A stretch of 46,432 bases of DNA from Bacteroidaceae bacterium (GCA_024398615.1 JAKSIU010000020.1:1-46432), one strand, 5' to 3'; positions 33,842 to 42,356 are shown, counted from the first letter of the stretch. A program made the numbers and translations. The notes: generated by a model from the letters alone, not told the origin.

Positions 33842-35188
33842 TCATTTTACAACGTATTTGTCAAAGAAGTCAAGAAAATAGGGCCAGTTGGCTCCTGCCT
33901 CGTGCCCGCCTGGGTGCTGCCGGAATGATATGTCTCCGTCCAGCAGTTTGTTGACTCCGGGGAAGAGGTCGGTACCTATGCCTTTGAGCCCCAGAAATTC
34001 ATATATTTCCGATGCCTTTGCAGCACTGATGAATGAACCGTTTATGTCAACCCACTGTTCGGGTTCCGATACCGCTCCCACAGAAATGAATACGGGTCTT
34101 GGGGCACAGATGCCTATCAGTTCGTGCTGGTCGACACGCAGGTCGTCCCAGCTGCTTTCAATGCTGGAATATTTTATCAGATTGCCGCCTACCCAGTGGT
34201 AGGAGTCCCATGCTGCGGTATTGTCCAGCGTCTCTCCGCAGTCACGTCTCCATGCCGGCGCTCCTGCACGGCCTGATGAGCAGACCATGGCCGTGGCAAT
34301 CCTCTCATCAAACGCCATGGTCACCAGTGCGGCCTTTCCATAGCGTGACACACCTTCGATGGCCACCTTTGTGGCATCGAACTGACTGTCTGTCTCAAAG
34401 TAGTCCAGCAGTCTGGAAACTCCCCAGCCCCATGCACGCAGCACGCCCCAGTCCTCAGGCTTGCGGTACTGTCCCTTGTTGGCAAGGCCGATGATTCCGC
34501 TCCTCAGACCGTGGCCCGAATCGGGCTGTACGGTGTTGGGCAGAATCTGTGCTGCCGCCCATCCGTGTTCAATGACCATCTGCTGCCATGAAACTTGTCC
34601 GCCCCATGAGTACGGCATTCCCAGCATATAGGAGAAATCTGCAATGACCGGAATGTTCTGCGGCGCATCTTTCTTCCACATGACCTGTGCCTGGATGTTC
34701 ACTTCAATGTCCGGGTATGCCGAATTGTCCGCATGGCCGTTCAGCTCACGTATGACAATGTCCGTGCCGCCCAGTTTGCCTTCATACTCGCGTGTCACGG
34801 TCCATGTGACAGACGGGCAGTCTGCCGGTATGCGTCCGTAGATTTCGCGCTCAAACTCCTCACGAATCTCCGGTTTGCGTATCTTGTACCACATTCGGGC
34901 GTTCCTGACTCTGCGTCCGTCAAACGTGGTGAACGGATCAGGGTAGAACGGGTAGGGGTTAGCCTTCAGTTCGTCGTAGTTCGGCCTGAGTGCAGGGTCA
35001 ATGGCCTGACCGTCACGCCGCGGACGGGTCTCAGTCACCCCAATCTGTGCCTTCATGTTTTCATAGTCAGCCAGAGTGGCGCGGTTCAGACTGTCCTGAT
35101 TGACAATTGGCCCCGTACCGAAGAACTGTGCGTGGGTCGTGAGCGGCATCAATGCCAGCAGAAAGATTGGTGGTATTATATTTCGCAT
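33842..35188 (-). CDS. CE15 glucuronoyl esterase, second copy
   Basis: This 448-residue protein has a signal peptide ending in THAQ and a single CE15 domain. The nucleophile is S281 in GVSRYGKAAL and the base is H429 in GGHEAG. The canonical acid position (ESGGGG in many members) here reads CSSGRAGAPAWRR, so the acid may come from elsewhere, perhaps the SEPEQW segment near residue 375. Like the esterase at 25137, it is predicted to hydrolyse glucuronoyl esters linking xylan to lignin, but it has no binding modules or sorting tail. It is the last gene of a minus-strand operon and lies 19 bases after the DUF3089 gene. Confidence 0.88.
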   Translation of the reverse strand: MRNIIPPIFLLALMPLTTHAQFFGTGPIVNQDSLNRATLADYENMKAQIGVTETRPRRDGQAIDPALRPNYDELKANPYPFYPDPFTTFDGRRVRNARMWYKIRKPEIREEFEREIYGRIPADCPSVTWTVTREYEGKLGGTDIVIRELNGHADNSAYPDIEVNIQAQVMWKKDAPQNIPVIADFSYMLGMPYSWGGQVSWQQMVIEHGWAAAQILPNTVQPDSGHGLRSGIIGLANKGQYRKPEDWGVLRAWGWGVSRLLDYFETDSQFDATKVAIEGVSRYGKAALVTMAFDERIATAMVCSSGRAGAPAWRRDCGETLDNTAAWDSYHWVGGNLIKYSSIESSWDDLRVDQHELIGICAPRPVFISVGAVSEPEQWVDINGSFISAAKASEIYEFLGLKGIGTDLFPGVNKLLDGDISFRQHPGGHEAGANWPYFLDFFDKYVVK

Positions 35189-35207
35189 ATTGGACTTTTA
35201 TTTGATT

Positions 35208-36134
35208 TTATTGATAAGCGCTGATGCGGGCCTTGACGTTGGCTTTGAGCCGGTCGCTGTACAGAGGGAGTTCCAGCAGGTGCAGGTTGCCTATGGGAAT
35301 GATTCCTGACAGCTTGGGCCTGTAGGCCGACATGGGGTCCACTCCGCTGGCCACCAGCAGCATCTTCGTGCTGTCTATGCGTACGCTTACGCTGTCGTTG
35401 AGGCGGTGTGATCCGGTATCGGTTGTCCACGATGCCGGGTTGATTATTACAGCGTTGTTGCCGTTTATGAGGTCTGTTGCCGCATTCGTGTCGGTCACCG
35501 TGCTGTAGGCAATGCATACGCCTGTGTCAGTTGCTCCACTGGCCGGTCTGATAAGGCTGCAGTTGTCCAGGTCCTGCTGCGATATGGGGTAGCCTATGAT
35601 GTATGCGGCTATCATGCGCTCTGCCACTTCGGGAGCCATTTCGCGCAGCAGCTGTAGGGCGCATCGGGCTCCCTGGCTGAACCCGGCAAGAACGAATGGA
35701 CGTCCTCCGTTCAGGTTGTCAAGGTAGTAGCTGAAGGCCGAGCGTACATCGTCCAGCGCCAATTCAAGATAACGGTCCCGTTCCTGCGCTTCCATGCTCC
35801 AGGCGTTCAGGGTTATCTGCCTGTAATATGGTGAGAAGAAATTTGCGCTGTCAGCGAAAATCTCATTGCCGGTGTCGAACGACCATGACATTCTGACGCG
35901 CTGGACCGAATCCTCAACGCACGCGTTGTGTTGTACGGTTCCGGTTGAATCGTTCCAGTCGTATATGCACGAGGGTATTACGTAGAATACATCGGCCTTG
36001 TCAGGGTCAATGGTCCTGCCGTTGTCGTACCAGAGGGTGCTGTCCGAGTATCGTGTCTGGAGGCCTGTGAAGTCGCAGCTGCATAGAGTAAGGCATGTCA
36101 GCAGTAGAATGCCTGTCCAATCGGTCGTTTTCAT
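35208..36134 (-). CDS. DUF3089 alpha/beta-hydrolase lipoprotein
   Basis: This 308-residue protein has a lipoprotein signal (LTLCSC) and the DUF3089 layout: FYVIPSCIYDWN near the start, SPYYRQITLNAW, ALDDVRSAFSYYLDNLNGGRPFVLAGFSQGA in the middle and a late alpha/beta-hydrolase-like half. The serine of GFSQG is the likely nucleophile. Family members are lipase- or esterase-like hydrolases with poorly defined substrates. Its start overlaps the stop of the AlkZ-like gene by four bases, and the CE15 esterase gene follows directly. A role in de-esterifying the same polymers is possible, but this is inference. Confidence 0.82.
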   Translation of the reverse strand: MKTTDWTGILLLTCLTLCSCDFTGLQTRYSDSTLWYDNGRTIDPDKADVFYVIPSCIYDWNDSTGTVQHNACVEDSVQRVRMSWSFDTGNEIFADSANFFSPYYRQITLNAWSMEAQERDRYLELALDDVRSAFSYYLDNLNGGRPFVLAGFSQGARCALQLLREMAPEVAERMIAAYIIGYPISQQDLDNCSLIRPASGATDTGVCIAYSTVTDTNAATDLINGNNAVIINPASWTTDTGSHRLNDSVSVRIDSTKMLLVASGVDPMSAYRPKLSGIIPIGNLHLLELPLYSDRLKANVKARISAYQ

Positions 36135-36895
36135 ATCAGTTTCAAAAGTGTTTCGCGTTCGGAATCGGGGAACATGTCCTGGATGTGACGTATGATTTTC
36201 TCGCGTGACTGTCCGGGTGTGCAGCCTGTTTCTGTGGGCCTGACAATTGCCGGCTCTTCACAGAACAGGTCTTCGGGTGTGGTGTTGATGGCGTGCTGCC
36301 AGCCGCTATAGATTTTGTCGGGACCGCGATAGACCCGTTCAATGGCACCGACCAGTGACCATGTGCCCATCTGCAGGAACTGCATCACGCTGTCGCAGAT
36401 GCTCTTTCTTGCATTTGGAACCAGTAGATGCTCGTATTTTTCGCCAAGGGCTTCCAGCAGGGCGGGGGTGACGGCCTGTGTACAGGCCATACGCAATTGG
36501 CTTGCCTCCATGGCACCGCCTTGGGCTATTGCCTTATATACGGCCGGAGCCAGGACCTGCATGAGTTTGTCGGAATTGCTGTCGGCTTTCCAGTTCTCAC
36601 CGACTGCCATGCGATAGCGGGGAAGGCTGCGGCGCCAGTTCATGAGGTGGGCGTACCACTCCACGGTCGCGAATGCCGCCTTGCCGCCTATAAATTTGCC
36701 GTATGCAATGTCACCCTGCTGCACAACATCGATTTTCCAGTCCCAAGGGCCAAGACCTGCGTCATCGTCATCGAACCAGAATCCGGGTCTGGTCATGTCC
36801 TGTACAGACCAACCCTCTACGGAACTTTTGAAGAACGGCAGTATGCCATAGTGCCTGATGGCAGCCGTCATGCCTGATGGCGAACTTATATCCAT
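36131..36895 (-). CDS. AlkZ-related (YcaQ-like) winged-helix protein
   Basis: This 254-residue protein is best started at the ATG at 36895, giving MDISSPSGMTAAIRHYGILPFF; a longer in-frame extension to 37093 lies within the MFS gene and is a shadow. The order SPSGM-YGILPFFKSSVEGWSV, then PWDWKIDVVQQGDIAYGKF and KAAFATVEWYAHLMNWRRS matches proteins annotated as AlkZ-related, which are distant relatives of DNA glycosylases that remove crosslinks or alkylated bases. The function of this branch is not proven. It overlaps the MFS gene by ten bases and DUF3089 by four, so translation is probably coupled. Confidence 0.55.
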   Translation of the reverse strand: MDISSPSGMTAAIRHYGILPFFKSSVEGWSVQDMTRPGFWFDDDDAGLGPWDWKIDVVQQGDIAYGKFIGGKAAFATVEWYAHLMNWRRSLPRYRMAVGENWKADSNSDKLMQVLAPAVYKAIAQGGAMEASQLRMACTQAVTPALLEALGEKYEHLLVPNARKSICDSVMQFLQMGTWSLVGAIERVYRGPDKIYSGWQHAINTTPEDLFCEEPAIVRPTETGCTPGQSREKIIRHIQDMFPDSERETLLKLI

Positions 36896-38049
36896 GATCG
36901 TTGCATTTGAACAAATAGAATCAGCGTTGAGATCAGCAGTACAATGAAAGCCAGCAATATGAACCATGGGAAGATCCACATTCCCAGAACCTGCCCCAGC
37001 AGGCTGCAGACAACTGGCATGGCCATGTAGGCTATGTTGGAGACAGCGAACTGGGTACCCATTATGGAGGCCGATTTCTCCTTGCCGAAGCACATCGGGG
37101 TCAGGTATGTAAAGTTGGGGAACATTGGGCTGTTACCCAGAGCTATCAGGAACAGAGACGCAACAGCCATGTTCGTCGATGGTATAAGCAGCAACATGAC
37201 GATGCCGCATCCCAGTACAACCATACCGCATTTTATTATTGTATGGCATGACAGTTTCATGGCCAGCAGACCGGATAGGAACCGTCCAATTGCAATGCCA
37301 AGGAAATAGAACAGAATAAGACGCGCACCGTTTTCCGCGCTTATGCCCTTGCTTTCGACCAGATATGTGCATGCCCATCCGCCGCAGCTCATCTCTATGG
37401 TGACCGATGCAAAGAACATTATCCACATGAGCCTGACACCAGGGGTTGATGCAATCTCGCGCAGTGACATTACCTGCGTGCTTTCATCGGTTTCTTCATT
37501 GGATTCCTTCTTCCAAAGCGATAGGGAAACAAGCAGAATCAGCACTATGGCAATCTGTATCCAGAATGCCATGGCATAGCCTCCACGCCAGCCGCTGTCA
37601 CCATTCATGGCTCTGGCTATGAGCATTGGGCTTACCGTGATTCCAATTCCGTAGAAGCAGTGCAGGAAACTCATCTGTGCGGCACTGTAATGCAGTGACA
37701 CGTAGTTGTTCAGCCCGGTGTCAATGGCACCGGCTCCAAGCCCTAATGGCAGGGCACACAGACACATGAACCAGAACGAACCTGTTCGGGACATACCCAG
37801 TATGGCTATTGCCGTGAGCAGTGTGCTGACAAGCGTGACCCGGCCGGTGCCGAAGCGTCTGAGCAGCCGTGCGCTGAGCATGCTGGACGTGACCGTTCCG
37901 GCCGACATGATGACCGTGACGAAACTGCCTGAAGCAAGTGGCAGCCCGAACTCCTCATAAACGGCGGGCCATGCCGTTCCGAACAGAGAGTCGGGCACTC
38001 CCAGTCCTATAAACGCAATGTATATGACAATAAGCAGAACGGTAATCAT
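36886..38049 (-). CDS. MFS transporter, probable sugar or drug permease
   Basis: This 387-residue protein has twelve predicted membrane helices and a typical MFS layout, with the loop 2-3 region RLLRRFGTGRV, a central cytoplasmic loop rich in charge (KKESNEETDESTQ) and FLGIAIGRFLSG in the second half. The pattern GLGAGAIDTGLNNYVSLHY resembles the FucP/BsgA-type branch of sugar and nucleoside permeases. The substrate cannot be told from sequence. It overlaps DUF4491 upstream by four bases and the AlkZ-like gene downstream by ten. Its position behind a TetR regulator suggests substrate-controlled expression. Confidence 0.85.
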   Translation of the reverse strand: MITVLLIVIYIAFIGLGVPDSLFGTAWPAVYEEFGLPLASGSFVTVIMSAGTVTSSMLSARLLRRFGTGRVTLVSTLLTAIAILGMSRTGSFWFMCLCALPLGLGAGAIDTGLNNYVSLHYSAAQMSFLHCFYGIGITVSPMLIARAMNGDSGWRGGYAMAFWIQIAIVLILLVSLSLWKKESNEETDESTQVMSLREIASTPGVRLMWIMFFASVTIEMSCGGWACTYLVESKGISAENGARLILFYFLGIAIGRFLSGLLAMKLSCHTIIKCGMVVLGCGIVMLLLIPSTNMAVASLFLIALGNSPMFPNFTYLTPMCFGKEKSASIMGTQFAVSNIAYMAMPVVCSLLGQVLGMWIFPWFILLAFIVLLISTLILFVQMQRSWI

Positions 38050-38333
38050 TTCTTTCTATTGGGATTGGCTGGGAACCAGCCCTTTTTAACACGTTTCTCC
38101 TGTTCGAACAATTCCAGTATGGACCAGAAACAGCTGAAACCGACCACTCCGACTATTGATGAAATGACCGTGTTGCCTATGAACAGTGCTGTAATGCAGA
38201 AGCCTATGCCGGCCAGTGCGAACATCCACCAGCATCTTTTGCCCAGATGATATTCCGCTTTGATGACTATCGGGTGGAAGAGTCCTATTATGAGAAAGGC
38301 CGATACGCCCAGAATTATTCCTGAAAAGTTCAT
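38046..38333 (-). CDS. DUF4491 small membrane protein
   Basis: This 95-residue protein (ATG at 38333) has three predicted membrane helices, starting MNFSGIILGVSAFLIIGLFHP and ending in a basic tail after WSILELFEQEKRVKKGWFP. That is the DUF4491 family pattern; the function is unknown. The longer reading to 38366 adds a basic segment that overlaps the tetR stop and is less likely. It sits four bases after tetR and overlaps the MFS gene by four, so it is part of the same transcript. Confidence 0.8.
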   Translation of the reverse strand: MNFSGIILGVSAFLIIGLFHPIVIKAEYHLGKRCWWMFALAGIGFCITALFIGNTVISSIVGVVGFSCFWSILELFEQEKRVKKGWFPANPNRKK

Positions 38334-38337
38334 GTCT

Positions 38338-38919
38338 TTATCTCTTTTTGGGCTGTATGTCCTCAATTTCCTTGCCGGACCTTATTATGGACATTATGCC
38401 GGAGAAGTGGTAGGAAAGGGTGCTGCTTACAGTTTCTTCCGGGAAATCTTCCGGATGTTTTACGCATAGGGCCGCAATTCCGCAGGCCACAGGCCACATT
38501 TGTCTGAAGAGCATTTCTGCCTGTTCTTTTGTCAGATTGTACCCCTGCTTTACCTGTGACAGGCATTTCTTTGCTATGTCTTCCGCAATTTCCGGTCGCG
38601 ACTCTTTTCCCAGAAAGAGCATCTGAAAGAGATTCGATTCCTCTTTTGCAAAGGCTACAAGCCGGAGTCCGAATTCCTTGAATGCAGGATAATAGTCAGT
38701 TACACCGTCCATGCGGGCCATGAAGGTCTTCTCGGCAGCAGAACGGATTGCTTCCATGACCTCGTTCATGTCCTGGAACATTGTAAACATGGGACTTGAT
38801 GATGTTCCCAGCTCCTTTCCCAAAGCTCTGGCGCTGACCGCATCGAATCCGCTGGTCCTTACTATTCTCAGACCGGCTTCAACTATATCTTCCTTAGAAA
38901 ATCTTGGCTGTCTCGGCAT
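38338..38919 (-). CDS. TetR/AcrR family transcriptional regulator
   Basis: This 193-residue protein has a standard TetR helix-turn-helix at the start (RFSKEDIVEAGLRIVRTSGFDAVSARALGKELG) and a helical ligand-binding and dimerisation domain. A WHG-type C-terminus is likely. TetR proteins usually repress their own operon and the divergent gene until a small ligand binds. It leads a tight minus-strand operon ending in the second CE15 gene. A 14-bp palindrome lies 12 bases upstream of its start codon, which fits self-repression. The ligand is unknown. Confidence 0.9.
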   Translation of the reverse strand: MPRQPRFSKEDIVEAGLRIVRTSGFDAVSARALGKELGTSSSPMFTMFQDMNEVMEAIRSAAEKTFMARMDGVTDYYPAFKEFGLRLVAFAKEESNLFQMLFLGKESRPEIAEDIAKKCLSQVKQGYNLTKEQAEMLFRQMWPVACGIAALCVKHPEDFPEETVSSTLSYHFSGIMSIIRSGKEIEDIQPKKR

Positions 38920-38930
38920 AATTCAAACAG

Positions 38931-38944
38931 ATGTTATATAACAT
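38931..38944. promoter_or_regulatory. Perfect palindrome, probable TetR operator
   Basis: ATGTTATATAACAT reads the same on both strands and lies in the gap between tetR and the divergent gene at 39090. Size, symmetry and position fit a TetR-type operator. A further pair, ACAGATGT (38927-38934) and ACATCTGT (38984-38991), forms an inverted repeat that partly includes the palindrome and may be a second binding half-site pair. Confidence 0.6.
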
Positions 38945-39026
38945 GGTGCAAATATACATTATAATTCTTCACAACAAAAAAATACATCTGTAATACAACG
39001 GGTGTTAGAATATTATTTTTTTTGTC

Positions 39027-39034
39027 TATCTTTG
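39027..39034 (+). promoter_or_regulatory. Bacteroidetes -7 box (TATCTTTG) for the transglutaminase operon
   Basis: TATCTTTGC follows a T-rich run and lies 55 bases before the ATG at 39090. It is about 80 bases from the TetR-type palindrome, so direct repression of this promoter is possible but not certain. Confidence 0.6.
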
Positions 39035-39089
39035 CATTGTCCTATTATGGCTTCCTGCTGAAAATACTATACAAACTATTTATATTCAA

Positions 39090-40010
39090 ATGGTTGATAA
39101 GGAAATGATGAAAACTGTTCCAAACAGCAATACAGGGAGAATCCTTGCCGTTGTGGCCCTTTCACTTGCGTTGGTCACTGTCGTTGTCTCATGCCGCTGC
39201 AGAAATGATATTGGCGGCAATGCTGATTCGCATCAGGACAGTCACATCGGCATACTGAAACTTTCCGGACCATATGGCCGGGATAAAGGCAAGTTCAACA
39301 TTCATCCAGTCATTGATGCAGCAAGAGCGGCAGAGATAAGAGATTATTTCCAGCTTGATACTCTCTATGATGATGCAGCTTCCACATGGGATAAGACACT
39401 GGCTATTGCCAGGTTCGTGGCCACAAACATTCCTCACGCCAATCAGACGGTCCAGCCTGAGAAACGGAATGCCATATATCTGTGGGAATATACAAAGAAT
39501 ACAGAGCCGGCATTCAATTGCAGACTGCACAGCATAATGATGTTCGAACTGTTGTCGGCTGCCGGAATTGAGGCTACATATATTACGTGTATGCCAAAGG
39601 ACAGCAAGGACAGAGACTGTCATGTGGTCAATCAGGTATGGCTTCCGGAACTTGGGAAATGGGTCATGATTGACTCTGATTCCGGAGGATTCTATGCGAC
39701 TGACGGGGAAGGCAATTTGCTTTCATTGCAGGAGATGAGAGAGTCCTACATTCAGGGCAGACCAATTCTGTATTATCCGGAATTCGGAGAGGCAGCCGGT
39801 GAAGATTGCTGGTACTATGACTATATGGCCAAGAACACCTATTGGTTCTCGTGTTGGGAAACGATACATTTCGACCAGGAACCGTCGGGCGGCAGGAATG
39901 CCGGTCGCTACATCCACCTTGTCCCTGAAAAATTCAAACCGTTCGGTGCGAATTTCAGAGACCTGGTGACAAATGATGCAGAGCAGTTCTGGGCTGCGCC
40001 TAACATATAA
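39090..40010 (+). CDS. Transglutaminase-like lipoprotein
   Basis: This 306-residue protein has an N-terminal hydrophobic segment ending in VVVSC (C35), so it is a likely lipoprotein. The start at 39090 is used; MMK five codons in is an alternative. The transglutaminase-like cysteine-protease core shows C144 (FNCRLHSIMMFELLSAAGIEA), H178 (DCHVVNQVWLP) and D195 (KWVMIDSD), in the right order and spacing for a catalytic triad. Such domains act as peptidases, amidases or crosslinking enzymes; the substrate here is unknown. The acyltransferase gene starts five bases downstream, so the two are co-transcribed. Confidence 0.85.
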   Translation: MVDKEMMKTVPNSNTGRILAVVALSLALVTVVVSCRCRNDIGGNADSHQDSHIGILKLSGPYGRDKGKFNIHPVIDAARAAEIRDYFQLDTLYDDAASTWDKTLAIARFVATNIPHANQTVQPEKRNAIYLWEYTKNTEPAFNCRLHSIMMFELLSAAGIEATYITCMPKDSKDRDCHVVNQVWLPELGKWVMIDSDSGGFYATDGEGNLLSLQEMRESYIQGRPILYYPEFGEAAGEDCWYYDYMAKNTYWFSCWETIHFDQEPSGGRNAGRYIHLVPEKFKPFGANFRDLVTNDAEQFWAAPNI

Positions 40011-40014
40011 GTTT

Positions 40015-41184
40015 ATGAATACATGGAAACTGACATCGTTTGACCTGTTCAGCCTTGGAATGGTCATCAAGGGTGCATGGATATATAGGGAATTGCCTGA
40101 GGCTTCATTGCTGCAGGCGTCGCTTGATGCTGTCCTTCAGCCATATCCCCAGCTGTTGGGACAATATGATGCCAAACGGAAATCCATGGTCTGGAGCGGT
40201 CAGGAAACTCCGATAGAGTTGGTGGAACTTGATTGCAGGGCACATTCTGCAAAGGAAGACATGTACACTCTTGTGCCGGAATTCAATACGGAAAGATTCA
40301 AAAGCGGCAGGTCAAGGGTATTGGAAGCATACAGGATAACACTGGCTGACGGTGTTGCTGTTGTCCTTCAGGGTGCTCATGCCCTGATGGACGGATACAC
40401 TTTCTACAGAATTGTCAGTGACTGGGGAAAAATGACCTCAGGAGTGCCTGTGAAAGCGATGATAGTGGATCAGAATCTCATTCCTGATGCCGATGCGCTT
40501 ACCCGGGAGCAGACACTGGCTCAGGTTCAGGAACTGGGGTGGAGCAGGATTGCATTCATGTCATTGTTCAGGATGATGTTCAATGTCGTGACCATGAAGC
40601 TTATCAAGGGCACTTACACGATAGAGCTCAGTCAGGATGAAATTGCCCGTATGTGCGCGGAATCAGGTGTCGGAGTGAATGCGACCCTGTGCCGTTATGC
40701 CGTCGGCAAGCTTCTGGACAAGTTCCCTGCAAAGGAGAAATTCACTCTGATCGAGACCGCCGACCTTCGTGGCAGGGCCTGTGAAATGCCTGCCGGTTTC
40801 TTCGGCAACTTCTCACAGGCTGTTGTGATTGGTGAGTTCGGCAGGGATGCATCTGCCGCTGATATCCAGAAGGCGGCTTCGGCCATCCTGAACGACAGCG
40901 TGGCGCTCAGCCGTAACGTGCAGCTTTCCGTATGTTCATCGGGTTATGGCCTTCCGTATTTCATGTTTGATGCTAGCGACATGAACAGCAGGAATCCCGA
41001 ACTGTTCTATGTCAACAACCAGCTCAAATTGAAGGCGTGTGAGGTCAGTTTCGGCACAGGATTGCCCGTGAGAGCACAGCAGGCCATGCTTCCGGACATG
41101 ATCAAGTTCTGGCAATCGGAGCCGGGCGGCCCGGTACAGATAATCTATGGAGGTTATGCAGCGAAAATAATGAGAAGGAAATGA
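40015..41184 (+). CDS. HxxxD-type (BAHD/condensation-like) acyltransferase
   Basis: This 389-residue protein carries the HxxxDG active-site motif of CoA- or carrier-dependent acyltransferases, H122-A-L-M-D126-G127. It also has a two-half layout with a later FGNFSQAV segment in the place of the structural DFGWG-like motif. The size fits a stand-alone BAHD-like enzyme rather than an NRPS module; no carrier protein is nearby. The acceptor and acyl donor are unknown. I start it at 40015, five bases after the transglutaminase stop; the longer frame from 39973 overlaps that gene. Its stop overlaps the yfiH start as ATGA. Confidence 0.75.
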   Translation: MNTWKLTSFDLFSLGMVIKGAWIYRELPEASLLQASLDAVLQPYPQLLGQYDAKRKSMVWSGQETPIELVELDCRAHSAKEDMYTLVPEFNTERFKSGRSRVLEAYRITLADGVAVVLQGAHALMDGYTFYRIVSDWGKMTSGVPVKAMIVDQNLIPDADALTREQTLAQVQELGWSRIAFMSLFRMMFNVVTMKLIKGTYTIELSQDEIARMCAESGVGVNATLCRYAVGKLLDKFPAKEKFTLIETADLRGRACEMPAGFFGNFSQAVVIGEFGRDASAADIQKAASAILNDSVALSRNVQLSVCSSGYGLPYFMFDASDMNSRNPELFYVNNQLKLKACEVSFGTGLPVRAQQAMLPDMIKFWQSEPGGPVQIIYGGYAAKIMRRK

Positions 41185-41870
41185 AGATAATTGAAACGGA
41201 CAATCTGCTGAAATATACGCTGGGCGATGGGGTGGAGGCATTCTCCACAATGCGCGATGCCCAGCTGCCGTATAATGTCATCTGCGGACATCAGGTGCAT
41301 GATGTCAGAGTGGCGGTCATAGACAGACCGGATCTGACCCGTGAGGATTTGGAGGGGTATGATGCCTTTATCACCAACTTGAAAAGCTGTGCGATAGGTG
41401 TGAGGACAGCTGACTGCATTCCTGTTCTTCTATACGATCCGCAGCATGAGGCGGTGGCTGCCGTACATTCCGGATGGAAAGGAACCGTGCGCAGTATTTC
41501 CCGACATGCTATCCAGGCAATGCATGACACTTTCGGGACTGATGCCTCAGACCTGATTGCGATGATTGGTCCGGGTATTGGCAGACGCAGTTTCCAGGTA
41601 GGAGAGGAGGTCGTTGACATGTTTCGTGAAAGCGGCTTCCCGATGGATGAAATCTGGCAATATGACGGTGAACCTGTTACGGGAACCATGTGTGGCGGGC
41701 ATCACATCGACCTGATCCGGGCAAACAGCTGGCTGCTGGAAAGTGCAGGTGTCAGACCTGGGAATATCGGCTTCTGCGGTATCTGCACTTTTGAGGACGG
41801 AAGGTTCTATTCGGCGAGGCGCGAAGGGGCTAAATGCGGCCGCATCATCAATGCAATACGTATCATATAA
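41181..41870 (+). CDS. pgeF: YfiH/PgeF family protein (Cu-oxidase_4, peptidoglycan editing factor)
   Basis: This 229-residue protein has all the landmarks of the YfiH family: GHQVHD (H37, H40), RTADCIPVLLYD (C79), AAVHSGWKGT (H96), AMIGPGIGRRSFQVGEE and GGHHIDLIRANSWLL (H174, H175). In E. coli the family member removes wrongly placed serine from peptidoglycan precursors. Human LACC1 and related enzymes act on purine nucleosides, so the reaction here is not fixed by sequence. It overlaps the acyltransferase gene by four bases. Confidence 0.92.
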   Translation: MKIIETDNLLKYTLGDGVEAFSTMRDAQLPYNVICGHQVHDVRVAVIDRPDLTREDLEGYDAFITNLKSCAIGVRTADCIPVLLYDPQHEAVAAVHSGWKGTVRSISRHAIQAMHDTFGTDASDLIAMIGPGIGRRSFQVGEEVVDMFRESGFPMDEIWQYDGEPVTGTMCGGHHIDLIRANSWLLESAGVRPGNIGFCGICTFEDGRFYSARREGAKCGRIINAIRII

Positions 41871-41874
41871 CTGG

Positions 41875-42291
41875 ATGAGACTGATTGATAAATACTTGCC
41901 TTCTGATTACAATGACAGCGTATCCAAAAGGATAGAATCAGAGGAACCTCTCACGCCTGACCATTTCTTCGAGCAGATGTTCTGCAATTTCCCCAAGCCT
42001 GTAGCATGGCTTTTCAAACTGAGAAATGCCATAGTAAAGCCCTTCGGACTTAAGGGAGGTGGCGGCTTCCGGAATCTGATATCCGAGCGCAACGATGAGG
42101 AAATCATTGTCTGCAAGAGTGACAGGCATCTTGACTTCTGGGTCAGCATCTATTGCTCAAAACCGGAAGACGGATGGCAGGAAGCCGCTGTCACAACCGT
42201 TGTCAAGTTCAATAATTTCTTTGGCAGAATCTACTTTTGCGGAATCTGGGTGTTCCATACTATCTTGGTCAGAAGCCTTTTCCGCAGATAA
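41875..42291 (+). CDS. DUF2867 family protein
   Basis: This protein of about 138 residues begins MRLIDKYLPSDYNDS and continues EPLTPDHFFEQMF, LRNAIVKPFGLKGGG, KSDRHLDFWVSIYC and VTTVVKFNNFFGRIYF, the DUF2867 pattern. The fold is SRPBCC-like by family knowledge; the function is unknown. The start at 41875 follows the pgeF stop by four bases; an ATG at 41851 inside pgeF adds eight residues and cannot be excluded. It closes the four-gene transglutaminase operon. Confidence 0.8.
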   Translation: MRLIDKYLPSDYNDSVSKRIESEEPLTPDHFFEQMFCNFPKPVAWLFKLRNAIVKPFGLKGGGGFRNLISERNDEEIIVCKSDRHLDFWVSIYCSKPEDGWQEAAVTTVVKFNNFFGRIYFCGIWVFHTILVRSLFRR

Positions 42292-42342
42292 TATTCATAA
42301 ATGAGTGATGAGGTTGGACAAATAGATATCGAAGAAAAGCAT

Positions 42343-42350
42343 TAAATTTG
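42343..42350 (+). promoter_or_regulatory. Bacteroidetes -7 box (TAAATTTG) before the TPP riboswitch
   Basis: TAAATTTGC matches TAnnTTTGY and ends eight bases before the first conserved riboswitch bases. This is the expected spacing for a transcript that starts directly at the aptamer. Confidence 0.6.
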
Positions 42351-42356
42351 CGACTG

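Noticed and set aside
36896-37093. N-terminal extension of the AlkZ-like gene
   Set aside because: It is an antisense-free shadow frame within the MFS gene; family similarity begins near MDISSPSG, which starts at 36895.
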